A stretch of 55,392 nt of DNA. Origin: an uncultured Clostridia bacterium (GTDB taxonomy: Bacteria > Bacillota > Clostridia > Christensenellales > UBA1242). Made by a program: the position numbers and the translations under genes. The stretch lies in assembly GCA_944382715.1 (NCBI GenBank), contig CALWNC010000010.1, positions 1 to 55,392 on the forward strand, read 5' to 3'. Of the stretch, positions 8,514-16,763 are shown in pieces. Positions within the stretch are counted from its first letter, which is position 1, and each line of letters begins with the position of its first letter. Below the pieces are notes generated by a model that worked only from the letters and a program-made list of their open reading frames with translations, had not been told where the DNA came from and made no database searches.

Positions 8514-8855
8514 ATGTTTTGTAAAAATTGTGGACAAGAGATAAGTGATGACGCAATTTCATGCAGTAATTGTGGCTTTAAAATTAATGAAGAGCAAAAT
8601 GCAAAGCCCATTGAAGAAAAACAAAAGGCTAATATTTGTTCAATAATCGGCTTTATTCTATCAATTTTATCTCTACTATTAGCATTGTGGGGAACAGTAG
8701 CAATAGCGGGGCTTATTCTATCAATTATTGGAATATATCAATGTAATACAAACAATGAAAGATTAAAAGAACTTGGTATTGCAGGATTAATTATCTCAAT
8801 AATTTCACTTGCCTATACTACTTATAGCTTGATTATTTTACTTTCAATTATATAA
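8514..8855 (+). CDS. Zinc-ribbon small membrane protein (DUF4190-like)
   Basis: 113 aa. It begins MFCKNCGQEIS followed by CSNCGF, a zinc ribbon, then a short polar linker and hydrophobic segments at about residues 41-73 and 88-112 (IIGFILSILSLLLALWGTVA; GIAGLIISIISL). This zinc_ribbon_2 plus DUF4190-like layout is common in Firmicutes and has no assigned function. I start at the ATG at 8514 because GGAGG lies 8 bases upstream; the in-frame TTG at 8499 precedes that site. Transcribed from the operator-bearing promoter and ended by the hairpin at 8854. Confidence 0.85.
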   Translation: MFCKNCGQEISDDAISCSNCGFKINEEQNAKPIEEKQKANICSIIGFILSILSLLLALWGTVAIAGLILSIIGIYQCNTNNERLKELGIAGLIISIISLAYTTYSLIILLSII

Positions 8856-8884
8856 AGAGGTTGAAAATAATTTTCAACCTCTTT
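8854..8884 (+). terminator. Terminator after the zinc-ribbon gene
   Basis: 14-bp stem (8854-8867 with 8871-8884, core GAGGTTGAAAA) with a 3-base loop and T-run, starting at the stop codon. Confidence 0.9.
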
Positions 8885-8903
8885 TTTATTGATACATATA
8901 AAT

Positions 8904-9491
8904 TTATTCTTGATTTTCGCTAATACTATCGGTGTTACTATTAATTGTTGTATTTTGAAAGGAAGTAGATTGGTTTACATTTTCATATGAATCTTCCCTT
9001 TTAAAAATAAATAGTTTACGGGTAACATAATTGTAGATCAAAACAATAAGTGTCATGGCAATTTTTGTTATCCATTCGTTTATTCCACAAATATCATAGC
9101 CAAGCCACATTCCAAGCATATTTAAAAGCAGACCACCCACACTAAGTACCACAAAAAGTATTATTCCCTTAATGGTCTTAGAATTTCCCTTTTCCTCATA
9201 AACAAAAAGTACTGATAAAAGATAGTTTGCGACGAGAGAAATGCAAAATCCAAGTCCAGAGCTAATTACGGCTGCAATTGTAGTGGGGTCGCCTCCGTTT
9301 ATCCAAACATTGTAAAATTTTGGATACAAACTTGGGTCAAAAAGATAAAGAATAATGGCCGTTACAAGAAAGTCAATTAAAGTTGCAATGCCACCAACAA
9401 TTACAAATCTAATTATCTCACAAAGGTTTTTGTGAGATTCATTAAATTTTTCATACCAAATTTTTAAACTTTTTCTTTCTTTTTTTTCCAT
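8904..9491 (-). CDS. GtrA family membrane protein
   Basis: 195 aa with four hydrophobic segments typical of GtrA/DPMS-like flippase-associated proteins (IIRFVIVGGIATLIDFLVTA near residue 26; two central helices; WITKIAMTLIVLIYNYVTRK near 140). GtrA proteins are thought to move polyprenyl-linked sugars across the membrane for wall or surface glycans. No glycosyltransferase partner is adjacent. The C-terminus is a Ser/Asn/Thr-rich tail. No Shine-Dalgarno precedes the ATG, and the promoter lies only 6 bases upstream of it, suggesting a leaderless mRNA. Confidence 0.88.
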   Translation of the reverse strand: MEKKERKSLKIWYEKFNESHKNLCEIIRFVIVGGIATLIDFLVTAIILYLFDPSLYPKFYNVWINGGDPTTIAAVISSGLGFCISLVANYLLSVLFVYEEKGNSKTIKGIILFVVLSVGGLLLNMLGMWLGYDICGINEWITKIAMTLIVLIYNYVTRKLFIFKREDSYENVNQSTSFQNTTINSNTDSISENQE

Positions 9492-9497
9492 AAAACT

Positions 9498-9526
9498 ATA
9501 TTATTATTCTAAAAAAAATTTGTCAA
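9498..9526 (-). promoter_or_regulatory. gtrA promoter abutting its start codon
   Basis: Minus strand TTGACA (9521-9526), 17 bases, TAATAT (9498-9503), then only AGTTTT before the ATG at 9491. Transcription would begin at or next to the start codon. Confidence 0.75.
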
Positions 9527-9530
9527 ACAA

Positions 9531-9553
9531 AAAAGGAGTAAAACACTCCTTTT
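9531..9553 (-). terminator. Terminator after the nifS-nifU operon
   Basis: 9-bp stem AAAAGGAGT/ACTCCTTTT (9531-9539 with 9545-9553), loop AAAAC, followed by T residues on the minus strand, one base past the stop of the NifU-like gene. Confidence 0.85.
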
Positions 9554-9554
9554 A

Positions 9555-9932
9555 TTAATCTTCGCCATTTGACTTGTTTTGATAGTTTTCAATTGACTTT
9601 TGCATAGCAGAAAGAACAACTCCAACTAAATAACTCTTATTGTCTGGAATGTCCCCACTAACTTCTAGAATGCTTGATGCTGTTAGATTCTTTACTTCTT
9701 CTATAGTTTTATCTTTCATTAATGTTGTGGCAATACTAGAAAGGGCAATTGCAACAACTCCCCCAAAAGTTTGAAACTGACAATCAACAATCTTATCGTC
9801 TTCAACTTTTATAAATATCTTAACAATTTCACTGCCTACATCTGAAACGACCTTACCAACACCACTTGCACCTTTAATTACACCATAGTTTTTTGGTTCT
9901 AAAAACTCTTCCATTATCTTTTCTGAATACAT
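9555..9932 (-). CDS. NifU/IscU-like protein lacking all cluster cysteines
   Basis: 125 aa matching the NifU N-terminal scaffold along its length: MYSEKIMEEFLEPKNYGVI, then KIFIKVEDDKIVDCQFQTFGG and AIALSSIATTLMKDKTIEEV. Functional scaffolds carry three cysteine ligands, in NPxCGD, TFGCG and HCS contexts. Here those positions read SDVGSE, TFGGV and SYLVG, with no Cys; the only cysteine (DCQF) is at a non-ligand site. It therefore should not hold a [2Fe-2S] cluster in the usual way. Start chosen at 9932: AAGGTGG inside the end of nifS sits upstream, and this ATG is one base past the nifS stop, so the pair is translationally coupled. It may be a regulatory or NifS-binding paralogue. Confidence 0.85.
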   Translation of the reverse strand: MYSEKIMEEFLEPKNYGVIKGASGVGKVVSDVGSEIVKIFIKVEDDKIVDCQFQTFGGVVAIALSSIATTLMKDKTIEEVKNLTASSILEVSGDIPDNKSYLVGVVLSAMQKSIENYQNKSNGED

Positions 9933-9933
9933 A

Positions 9934-11118
9934 TTATAATTCCACCTTATTTTTATATATTCTAATTGCAGATACACTTCTGATTTTCTTTACAACCTTT
10001 CGTATCTTTTCGACAGCAATATCGACATCTTCTTTAGTAATTTCTTCACCAAAAGTAAACCTTACAGTAGTTCTAACTTGTTCAATATCTCTTCCCATTG
10101 CAAGAAGAACATGAGATGGCATACTTGAGCCAGACTCACATGCAGAACCTGTTGAAGCATAAATACCTACACTATCAAGCATCATAACAACAGCTTCAGA
10201 TTCTGCCCCCTCAAATGTTATCGAACAATTATTTGCAAGTCTTTGAGTTGGGTGACCATTGAGTGAAATATTATGTATAGCCTCTGAAAGCTTCTTTTGA
10301 AAATATTTTCTAACAATTCGAACATTTTTAACTTTCTCGTCAAGATTGGTTGTAGCAATTTCAATAGCTTCACCAAGTCCAGCGCAAAGTGGTACATTTA
10401 CTGTTCCAGCTCTTAAATTTCTCTCTTGTCTACCACCTGACATAAACTTTTCAATCTTTACACCTTTTTTAATGTAAAGAGCTCCAACACCTTTTGGTCC
10501 GTAAATTTTATGTGCTGAAATTGAAAGAGCATCTACACCTAGTTCCTTTACATTTATATTTAGACTTCCAATTGCTTGAACTGCATCAGTATGGAAGCAA
10601 ATTTTGTTTTGTTTTGCAAGTTCTGCAATGGCACGAATTGGTTGAAGTGAACCTACTTCATTGTTTGCCATCATAATAGAAATCAAAATTGTACTTGGGC
10701 TTATCGCCTTAATGATTGACGCATAGTCTACCACTCCATTTTCATCAACTGGAATATAAGTAACTTTAAAACCTTCTTTTTCTAGTTCCCTGCAAGATTC
10801 TAAGATTGAAGGGTGCTCAATTGCTGAAGTAATAATGTGATTACCTCTCATTTTGTTTGCTCTTGCAATTCCTTTAATTGCCCAGTTATTTGATTCTGTG
10901 CCACCTGAAGTAAAATAAATTTCACTAGGCTCTGCACCAATAGCTTTGGCAACTTTTTCTCTTGCTTCCTCTAACACAGCATCGGCTTCCCTTCCAAGTT
11001 TATACAAACTAGAACTATTGCCATTGTAATTAGAGTAGCATTCAAGCATCTTTTTATAGACATCTGCAGAAATAGGAGTCGTTGCTGCATAGTCTAAATA
11101 TATTGTTTTTTCTTCCAT
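9934..11118 (-). CDS. nifS: Cysteine desulfurase (NifS/IscS family)
   Basis: 394-aa PLP enzyme that takes sulfur from cysteine for Fe-S clusters, tRNA thiolation or other acceptors. It shows YLDYAATTP at the start, the GGTESNNWA cofactor loop, HTDAVQAIG, the PLP lysine in SISAHKIYGPKGVG, the RAGT motif and the mobile active-site loop with the catalytic cysteine in STGSACESGSSMPS. It is complete and looks active. It is followed one base later by the cysteine-free NifU-like gene; no tRNA thiolase (MnmA) or SUF gene is nearby. Confidence 0.95.
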   Translation of the reverse strand: MEEKTIYLDYAATTPISADVYKKMLECYSNYNGNSSSLYKLGREADAVLEEAREKVAKAIGAEPSEIYFTSGGTESNNWAIKGIARANKMRGNHIITSAIEHPSILESCRELEKEGFKVTYIPVDENGVVDYASIIKAISPSTILISIMMANNEVGSLQPIRAIAELAKQNKICFHTDAVQAIGSLNINVKELGVDALSISAHKIYGPKGVGALYIKKGVKIEKFMSGGRQERNLRAGTVNVPLCAGLGEAIEIATTNLDEKVKNVRIVRKYFQKKLSEAIHNISLNGHPTQRLANNCSITFEGAESEAVVMMLDSVGIYASTGSACESGSSMPSHVLLAMGRDIEQVRTTVRFTFGEEITKEDVDIAVEKIRKVVKKIRSVSAIRIYKNKVEL

Positions 11119-11282
11119 ATTATCTCCATTTAACTTAATTAATTTTATTATAAGGTCATTTTATTTAAAAAGCAAGAAAGCAAAGCAATTTTGCATAAAA
11201 AATCGCAATTTTTTGTTTTACTTTATCAATATTTTGTTCAATTTAACCAAAAAAATGCATTTTTTACAAGCAATTTTAATTA

Positions 11283-11648
11283 TTATTGTTTTACTATCAA
11301 ATCTTTAAGTTTGTCAAACTTCTGAATTTCCATTATTATGTTATTTAGGTTAACAATCTTTGTAAATCTAAATTTATTATAATCAAGTCCAACATATCTT
11401 GCAAAATCTGCAAGTTTCTCATCTGGTAGATCATAGAATCCGTCGCAAAGATTGAAAACTTCATTTGAATCTGTAAGACAAACTTCATCGTCATTAAAAA
11501 TTAGAAAAAGATTTAAAAAAGTATCAGTTTCCCCCATCAAAATTTCAGTAAATATTTTTAGATATGTTCCTTCATCAGAAACTGAGTGAATGAGAGGACA
11601 ATCTTCTAAGAGTTTAATGTATTTTTGCTTTAATTCACTATTAACCAT
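11283..11648 (-). CDS. Uncharacterised protein, possibly DUF1828-like
   Basis: 121 aa, not firmly recognised. The pattern TYLKIFTEILMGETDTFLNLFL then NDDEVCLTDSNEVFNL and LADFARYVGLDYNK resembles the DUF1828 layout (strand, acidic turn with LTD, short helical end), but this is a visual impression. It begins 20 bases after the 465-aa gene with a strong AGGGAGGGGG site, so the two form an operon. No terminator is obvious after it. Confidence 0.6.
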   Translation of the reverse strand: MVNSELKQKYIKLLEDCPLIHSVSDEGTYLKIFTEILMGETDTFLNLFLIFNDDEVCLTDSNEVFNLCDGFYDLPDEKLADFARYVGLDYNKFRFTKIVNLNNIIMEIQKFDKLKDLIVKQ

Positions 11649-11668
11649 AGTTATTCCCCCTCCCTAAT

Positions 11669-13066
11669 CTATTGATTTTCTCTCTGCAATATTTCACTTT
11701 GATTTTTATTAAGAGATTTATCTGACTGACTCAAACAATGTCCAACTATTCCATAAAAATCAGATAACACTGAGTCAAGTTGTGATTTATATTTTGTATT
11801 AACCCTAGAAAACTTATAATAATTACTTATTATGTTTGTTTGAAGTGCCAAGAGTAATATAGGGTCAAAACTTTCTTTGCCAGAAATATCTTTATCTTCA
11901 AAAATTATTTCCATAATGCGATTTGATTTTGCTACAAAATCAGAAATTTCATCTTTACTACATTTTATTTTACTCATTCTTTTTGATATATTCATTATAC
12001 CAGCAGAAACGCATTGAGAAAAATCACTTTTTTCTTCTTCAGAAAATTGTTGAAAATCATATTTAAATCTACTAGTTAATCTTCTAATCTCTTCACCACT
12101 AAAATTTTTAGAACTATTTAAAATATCAATAAATGGCATTCCAAAGTCTTCTTTAAATATAGGATTCGATTTATCTGCATATCTCAAATCAATGAGATAT
12201 CTCGTTAAAAAATCAACATTTATTGCCAGTGCCGAGCTATCATTTTGATTGTGATTTAATACATAACCTTTATAAATAAAGTGAAAATGTGGAGGATCTG
12301 CAAATTTTCTAAAATACTCATCAAGAACTTTTTTCTTATCTTTATTATAGCCTGGAACATCTTCAAAGTTATTTCCATGCCTAGAGTCCAAGTCTATTCT
12401 GCAAATAGGTAGAATAGATTTTTCAATTATTTGCAAGTAACCACTTAGGTTTGTGTAATCATCAGAAAGATTTTCTAGTGTTTCTAGTCTATCACCTATT
12501 TCTATTGGTTTATTTTTTAAATAAACGATATTTGAATTATTAGAAACCAAATCTTTTATTTTACCTCTGATTAACCCCTGAGGATTTGGAATAACAAATA
12601 TTGCCACTCCACTACAATATGAATCAATTAGCTTATTTCTATTATCATATATAAATTTCTTAGTAACAACATCGGCCTTAACAATTTTTCTATCAAAATC
12701 AGCATAAACAGTATAATCATTCAATGTCGACTTTCTTGTATCAAGACCTGAGAATTTACAAATCGGAATAAAATTCCCCTTTTGATATTCAAAGTATTTA
12801 TCAATATTTTTCGGAACAGTAACAATTTTTTTATAGGCACTTCCTTTGCTTTCATAGCCTTTATCTTTAACATTGTTATTAAAAGAAGCCGAAATTTTCA
12901 CATTTTCACATCGGTGAAATAAATCAACAATCTTTGCAATGAAACTAAATGATTCTTCTTTACTTAAATTTAGAGAAAGTGATTGTGCTATGCTATCAAA
13001 GGTGCTAATTATCTCCTCTTCCGAATTTACTAAGTCAATATTTTTGGTGGCAAATTTATCCTGCAT
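11669..13066 (-). CDS. Hypothetical protein, 465 aa
   Basis: No family recognised. Soluble, mixed charge, no signal peptide or membrane helix. A conserved-looking histidine-rich middle region, CRIDLDSRHGNNF followed by DPPHFHFIYKGYVLNH (roughly residues 222-270), could be a metal or catalytic centre. The N-terminal part is beta-rich and the C-terminal 180 residues look helical. GGGAG lies before the ATG. Together with the downstream 121-aa gene it forms a two-gene unit inserted between nifS and trxA, outside the conserved gene order, which suggests accessory DNA. Confidence 0.6.
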   Translation of the reverse strand: MQDKFATKNIDLVNSEEEIISTFDSIAQSLSLNLSKEESFSFIAKIVDLFHRCENVKISASFNNNVKDKGYESKGSAYKKIVTVPKNIDKYFEYQKGNFIPICKFSGLDTRKSTLNDYTVYADFDRKIVKADVVTKKFIYDNRNKLIDSYCSGVAIFVIPNPQGLIRGKIKDLVSNNSNIVYLKNKPIEIGDRLETLENLSDDYTNLSGYLQIIEKSILPICRIDLDSRHGNNFEDVPGYNKDKKKVLDEYFRKFADPPHFHFIYKGYVLNHNQNDSSALAINVDFLTRYLIDLRYADKSNPIFKEDFGMPFIDILNSSKNFSGEEIRRLTSRFKYDFQQFSEEEKSDFSQCVSAGIMNISKRMSKIKCSKDEISDFVAKSNRIMEIIFEDKDISGKESFDPILLLALQTNIISNYYKFSRVNTKYKSQLDSVLSDFYGIVGHCLSQSDKSLNKNQSEILQRENQ

Positions 13067-13140
13067 AGTGGTTCTCCCTTTATTTGTTAACTTAAGTATA
13101 TACTATTTAATTTTAGTTTTCAATACTAAAAGATTAAAAA

Positions 13141-13169
13141 AATAGGAAGAAATTGAATTTCTTCCTATT
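13141..13169 (-). terminator. Terminator after trxA
   Basis: 14-bp perfect stem AATAGGAAGAAATT (13141-13154) with 13156-13169 around a single unpaired base, so the real loop is several bases and the stem shorter; T-rich tail on the minus strand. It ends the topA-to-trxA minus-strand run. Confidence 0.8.
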
Positions 13170-13217
13170 ACTAACATTATTCCCTACTGAAAGTTTAATA
13201 ATAATTATTGAGCTTTT

Positions 13218-13547
13218 TTACATTCTTGAAAGGGAATCATTTATAAATTTTTCAAATTCTTCACTAGGATGATAACCTGAATCTCTGGCAATTTCTTTCC
13301 CATCATAAAAAATTATAAATGTAGGAACATAAATAATACCAAAATTCTTTGCAAGTTCTTCATTTTCATCAATATCTACTTGATAAAAATTGTATTTATC
13401 TTTATATTTTTCTGAACATTCCTCTACAATTGGAGCCATCATTCTGCAAGGTCCACACCAAGTAGCAGAAAAATCGACAATACTGACATGATTTTTTGAA
13501 ATTTCCTCATTAAACTCAGAAACTGAAAAAGAAACTGTATTTACCAT
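13218..13547 (-). CDS. trxA: Thioredoxin
   Basis: 109-aa cytosolic disulfide reductase with FSATWCGPCRMMAPIVEE containing the WCGPC redox centre (Cys31/Cys34 region), the cis-proline motif IIYVPTFIIF and the DIDEN block. Length and motifs match a classical thioredoxin. AAGGAG precedes the ATG. It lies 39 bases after hslU and probably shares its transcript, which ends at 13141-13169. Confidence 0.95.
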   Translation of the reverse strand: MVNTVSFSVSEFNEEISKNHVSIVDFSATWCGPCRMMAPIVEECSEKYKDKYNFYQVDIDENEELAKNFGIIYVPTFIIFYDGKEIARDSGYHPSEEFEKFINDSLSRM

Positions 13548-13586
13548 AATTAACTCCTTTCTTCTCTACTTATTCTAAGCAATTAG

Positions 13587-14912
13587 TTATAAAATATACT
13601 TACTTAAATCGAACTTTTTGCAAATATTTGACAAATGTTCATCAACATAATTTTTATCAATTTTAATATCAATGACTGGGTGATCACCAGTTGCATTGAA
13701 TGAAACATCTTCAAGCAAACTCTCCATAATTGAATGAAGTCGTCTTGCTCCAATATTTTCATTAGTTTCATTGGCAAGTACTGCTATTCTTGCAATCTCT
13801 TCAATACCATCTTTAGAAAATTCAAGATTAATATTGTCGACAGCAAGTAAACTTGTATATTGCTTTAAAAGTGAGTTTTCTGTATCAGACAATATTTTAA
13901 CAAAATCGTCATAAGTAATTGAATTTAACGTAACAACAATTGGAAATCTACCTTGAAGCTCTGGTGTAAGGTCTTCAATTTTAGAAAAATGAAATGCTCC
14001 TGCTGCAATGAATAATATAAAATCAGTACGAATAGGACCATACTTTGTTGAAACAGTAGAACCTTCTACTATTGGAAGCAAATCTCTTTGCACACCTTCT
14101 CTTGAAACATCTGGACCAGAATTTGAACCACCTTTGCCTGCAATCTTATCAATTTCATCTATAAAAATAATTCCATCTTGTTCAACTCTTCTAACTGCCT
14201 CCGTAGAAACATTATCCATATCAATGAGTTTTTCACTTTCTTCACTTAAAAAAATGTGTCTTGCATCAACGACTGCAATCTTCTTTCTTTTCTTTCTTTT
14301 TGGCAAAATTCCACCAAGCATTTCAGAAATATTGATTTCCATACCCATTCCTTGCATCATTTGAACAGGACCACCACTAGAATCTTCACTGATTTCAACT
14401 TCAATTATTTCATTGTCAATCTTATGTGATTTCAAATCTTCTAAAATTTTGCTTCTAAGTTCATCATCTGGCATATCAGGCATTTTTGTCTTGTAACTTT
14501 GATAAAGTGCAGTAATTAATCTTTCATTGGTAGCCTTTTCTGCCTTTTCACGAACCTCATCAAACCTTTCTTTCTTTACAAGACGAACTGAAGCCTCTGC
14601 CAAATCCCTTATTATTGACTCAACATCTCTACCAACATAACCTACTTCTGTAAACTTTGTAGCTTCTACTTTTACAAAAGGTGCTTTAACGAGTCTTGCA
14701 AGTCTTCTTGCAATTTCAGTCTTACCAACACCGGTTGGACCTTGCATAATGATATTTTTAGGTGTAATCTCTTCTCTTATCTCAGCTGGAAGTTTGCTTC
14801 TCCTATATCTATTTCTAAGTGCAATAGCAACAGCCTTTTTTGCATCTTCTTGACCAATAATATATTTATCAAGCTCGCTAACAATTTGTTTTGAAGATAA
14901 TTCAACTGCCAT
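13587..14912 (-). CDS. hslU: ATP-dependent protease ATPase subunit HslU (ClpY)
   Basis: 441-aa AAA+ unfoldase that feeds substrates to HslV. The Walker [10 protein letters not shown] lies at residues 58-66, the pore motif [15 protein letters not shown] follows, the I domain spans about residues 105-235, Walker B is [10 protein letters not shown], and sensor 2 is in [12 protein letters not shown]. The C-terminal tail SKYIL is the HslV-docking peptide. Start set at the ATG at 14912, one base past the hslV stop, because GGAGG within the hslV end precedes it; an upstream in-frame start would overlap hslV. Confidence 0.97.
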   Translation of the reverse strand: MAVELSSKQIVSELDKYIIGQEDAKKAVAIALRNRYRRSKLPAEIREEITPKNIIMQGPTGVGKTEIARRLARLVKAPFVKVEATKFTEVGYVGRDVESIIRDLAEASVRLVKKERFDEVREKAEKATNERLITALYQSYKTKMPDMPDDELRSKILEDLKSHKIDNEIIEVEISEDSSGGPVQMMQGMGMEINISEMLGGILPKRKKRKKIAVVDARHIFLSEESEKLIDMDNVSTEAVRRVEQDGIIFIDEIDKIAGKGGSNSGPDVSREGVQRDLLPIVEGSTVSTKYGPIRTDFILFIAAGAFHFSKIEDLTPELQGRFPIVVTLNSITYDDFVKILSDTENSLLKQYTSLLAVDNINLEFSKDGIEEIARIAVLANETNENIGARRLHSIMESLLEDVSFNATGDHPVIDIKIDKNYVDEHLSNICKKFDLSKYIL

Positions 14913-14913
14913 T

Positions 14914-15450
14914 CTACACCTCCTCAATTGTCAAGTGGTCATTTGTATAAACGCAAATATCACCTGCAATTTTCATAGCTTTTTCTGCAATTTCTTTTGC
15001 AGAAAGGTCTGTATTTTCTAGTAATGCCTTACCAGCTGCAAGAGCATAATTTCCACCAGAACCAATTGCACAAACGCCAGTTTCAGGTTCAAAAACATCA
15101 CCATTACCAGAAATTATTAAAAGCTGATTTTTATCAGCTGCAATCATCATAGCATCAAGTTGACGAATGCCTTTATCTCCTCTCCAAAGAAGAGCAAGTT
15201 CAACGGCTGCCCTTTCTAAGTTGCCTGAGTATTTTTCAAGCATTTTTTCAAAGTGTTCACAAAGATTAAATGCGTCAGCTGTAGAACCAGCAAAGCCAAT
15301 TACAACTTTATCATTAAAGATTCTTCTAACTTTTCTTGCGTTGCCCTTAAATATCGTATGTTCGCCAGCAGTAACTTGGCCGTCACCTGCAAGAACAATC
15401 TTTCCGTCTTTCTTAACGCCAATAATCGTTGTTCCTCTAAATTCTAACAT
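14914..15450 (-). CDS. hslV: ATP-dependent protease peptidase subunit HslV (ClpQ)
   Basis: 178-aa proteasome-like N-terminal nucleophile peptidase. The sequence [12 protein letters not shown] puts a TT pair at residues 7-8, so removal of a short propeptide would expose the catalytic threonine. The [20 protein letters not shown] and [10 protein letters not shown] blocks, [15 protein letters not shown] and [11 protein letters not shown] are all present. It overlaps the trmFO stop by 7 bases (ATGTTAG) and has AAGGAG upstream. Arrangement trmFO-hslV-hslU is typical of Firmicutes; the often adjacent xerC and codY are missing here. Confidence 0.97.
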   Translation of the reverse strand: MLEFRGTTIIGVKKDGKIVLAGDGQVTAGEHTIFKGNARKVRRIFNDKVVIGFAGSTADAFNLCEHFEKMLEKYSGNLERAAVELALLWRGDKGIRQLDAMMIAADKNQLLIISGNGDVFEPETGVCAIGSGGNYALAAGKALLENTDLSAKEIAEKAMKIAGDICVYTNDHLTIEEV

Positions 15451-16763
15451 TTAAAATTCTCCTTATATTTTTTCAAATCATCTAATGCTCTTTTTGAGTA
15501 GGCGAGCTTTCGTAAGCTTTTATCCTTAATTTTGGCATCTAAACTTGGAAGTATTCCAAAATTTGCATTCATTGGCTGAAAATTTTCTTCACTTGCCGTG
15601 GTTAGATAATTTGTTATAGCTCCCATTATAGTTGTTTTTGGAAGATAATCAAGCGATTTTCCAATAATTTTATTTGCTAAAAAAATTCCAGCAATCATTC
15701 CACTCATTGTACTCTCTACATATCCTTCCACTCCTGCAAGCTGACCTGCAATGTATAAATTTTCAAAACCTTTAACGCTAAAATCTGCATTTAAATGTTT
15801 TGGAGCACAAATATAACTATTTCTGTGCATAACACCATATTTAACAAAATCCACATTTTCTAGAGCTGGAATCATAGAAAATACTCTTTTTTGCTCACCA
15901 AACTTTAAATTAGTTTGAAAACCAACAATGTTATATAGGCTATTTGTGTTACTTTCTTTTCTAAGCTGAACAACAGCATATGGTTTCTCGTTATTTTCAG
16001 TCTTAAATCCTACAGGACGAAGTGGTCCAAACCTAAGGGTATCTTCCCCCCTTGAAGCCATAACTTCAATTGGCATACAACCCTCAAAAATTTCACTCTT
16101 TTCAAACTCATGAAGCTCCACTCTTTCAGCTTTTACAAGTTCCCTTACAAAATTATAATATTCTTCCCTATTAAGTGGGCAATTAATGTAGTCACTTTCC
16201 CCTTTACCATACCTTCCAGCTGTAAAAGTTTTTTCCGTGTTTAGTGTATCACCATCAATAATTGGTGCAGAAGCATCATAAAAATGAAGATTTTCACTAC
16301 CTATAAGTTTACTTATTTGAGTGGCAAGAGCATCACTAGTAAGTGGTCCAGTAGCAATGATTGTAGGGACAGATAAATCTATATTTGTTACTTCTTCTCT
16401 ATGAATTGTAACACCACTTAAATTTTCTATTTGCTTTGTTACTAAACTACTGAACTTTTCTCTATCAACGGCAAGTGCAGTGCCTGCTGGAACTCTTGAT
16501 TTTCTAGCCATTTCAAGAATAAGCGAATCAAAAATATCCATTTCTGCCTTTAAACAACCCGATGCAGTGCCTAAATCTTCGCTTTTTAGTGAATTAGAGC
16601 ATACTATTTCTGCAAAATTTTCACTGCTATGAGCAGGTGAAAACTTAACAGGCTTCATTTCATAAACATCAACATGAATATTTCTTTTGGCAAGTTGATA
16701 AGTTGCTTCTGCTCCAGCGAGCCCACAACCAATTACATTTACACTATTTTTCATTTTCTTCAT
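15444..16763 (-). CDS. trmFO: tRNA (uracil-54-C5)-methyltransferase, folate-dependent
   Basis: 439-aa FAD enzyme that makes T54 in the tRNA T-loop with methylene-THF as carbon donor. FAD motif [18 protein letters not shown] near the start and [15 protein letters not shown] follow the family. The cysteine in [15 protein letters not shown] is a conserved catalytic-region residue, and [19 protein letters not shown] with AITNYLTTA are C-terminal signatures. It overlaps the topA stop by 20 bases; a second ATG at 16754 is an alternative start, as neither has a clear ribosome site. Confidence 0.95.
   Translation of the reverse strand: MKKMKNSVNVIGCGLAGAEATYQLAKRNIHVDVYEMKPVKFSPAHSSENFAEIVCSNSLKSEDLGTASGCLKAEMDIFDSLILEMARKSRVPAGTALAVDREKFSSLVTKQIENLSGVTIHREEVTNIDLSVPTIIATGPLTSDALATQISKLIGSENLHFYDASAPIIDGDTLNTEKTFTAGRYGKGESDYINCPLNREEYYNFVRELVKAERVELHEFEKSEIFEGCMPIEVMASRGEDTLRFGPLRPVGFKTENNEKPYAVVQLRKESNTNSLYNIVGFQTNLKFGEQKRVFSMIPALENVDFVKYGVMHRNSYICAPKHLNADFSVKGFENLYIAGQLAGVEGYVESTMSGMIAGIFLANKIIGKSLDYLPKTTIMGAITNYLTTASEENFQPMNANFGILPSLDAKIKDKSLRKLAYSKRALDDLKKYKENFKC

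Noticed and set aside
13587..14927. hslU start at 14927
   Set aside because: That start overlaps the hslV end and lacks a ribosome site; the ATG at 14912 has GGAGG upstream.
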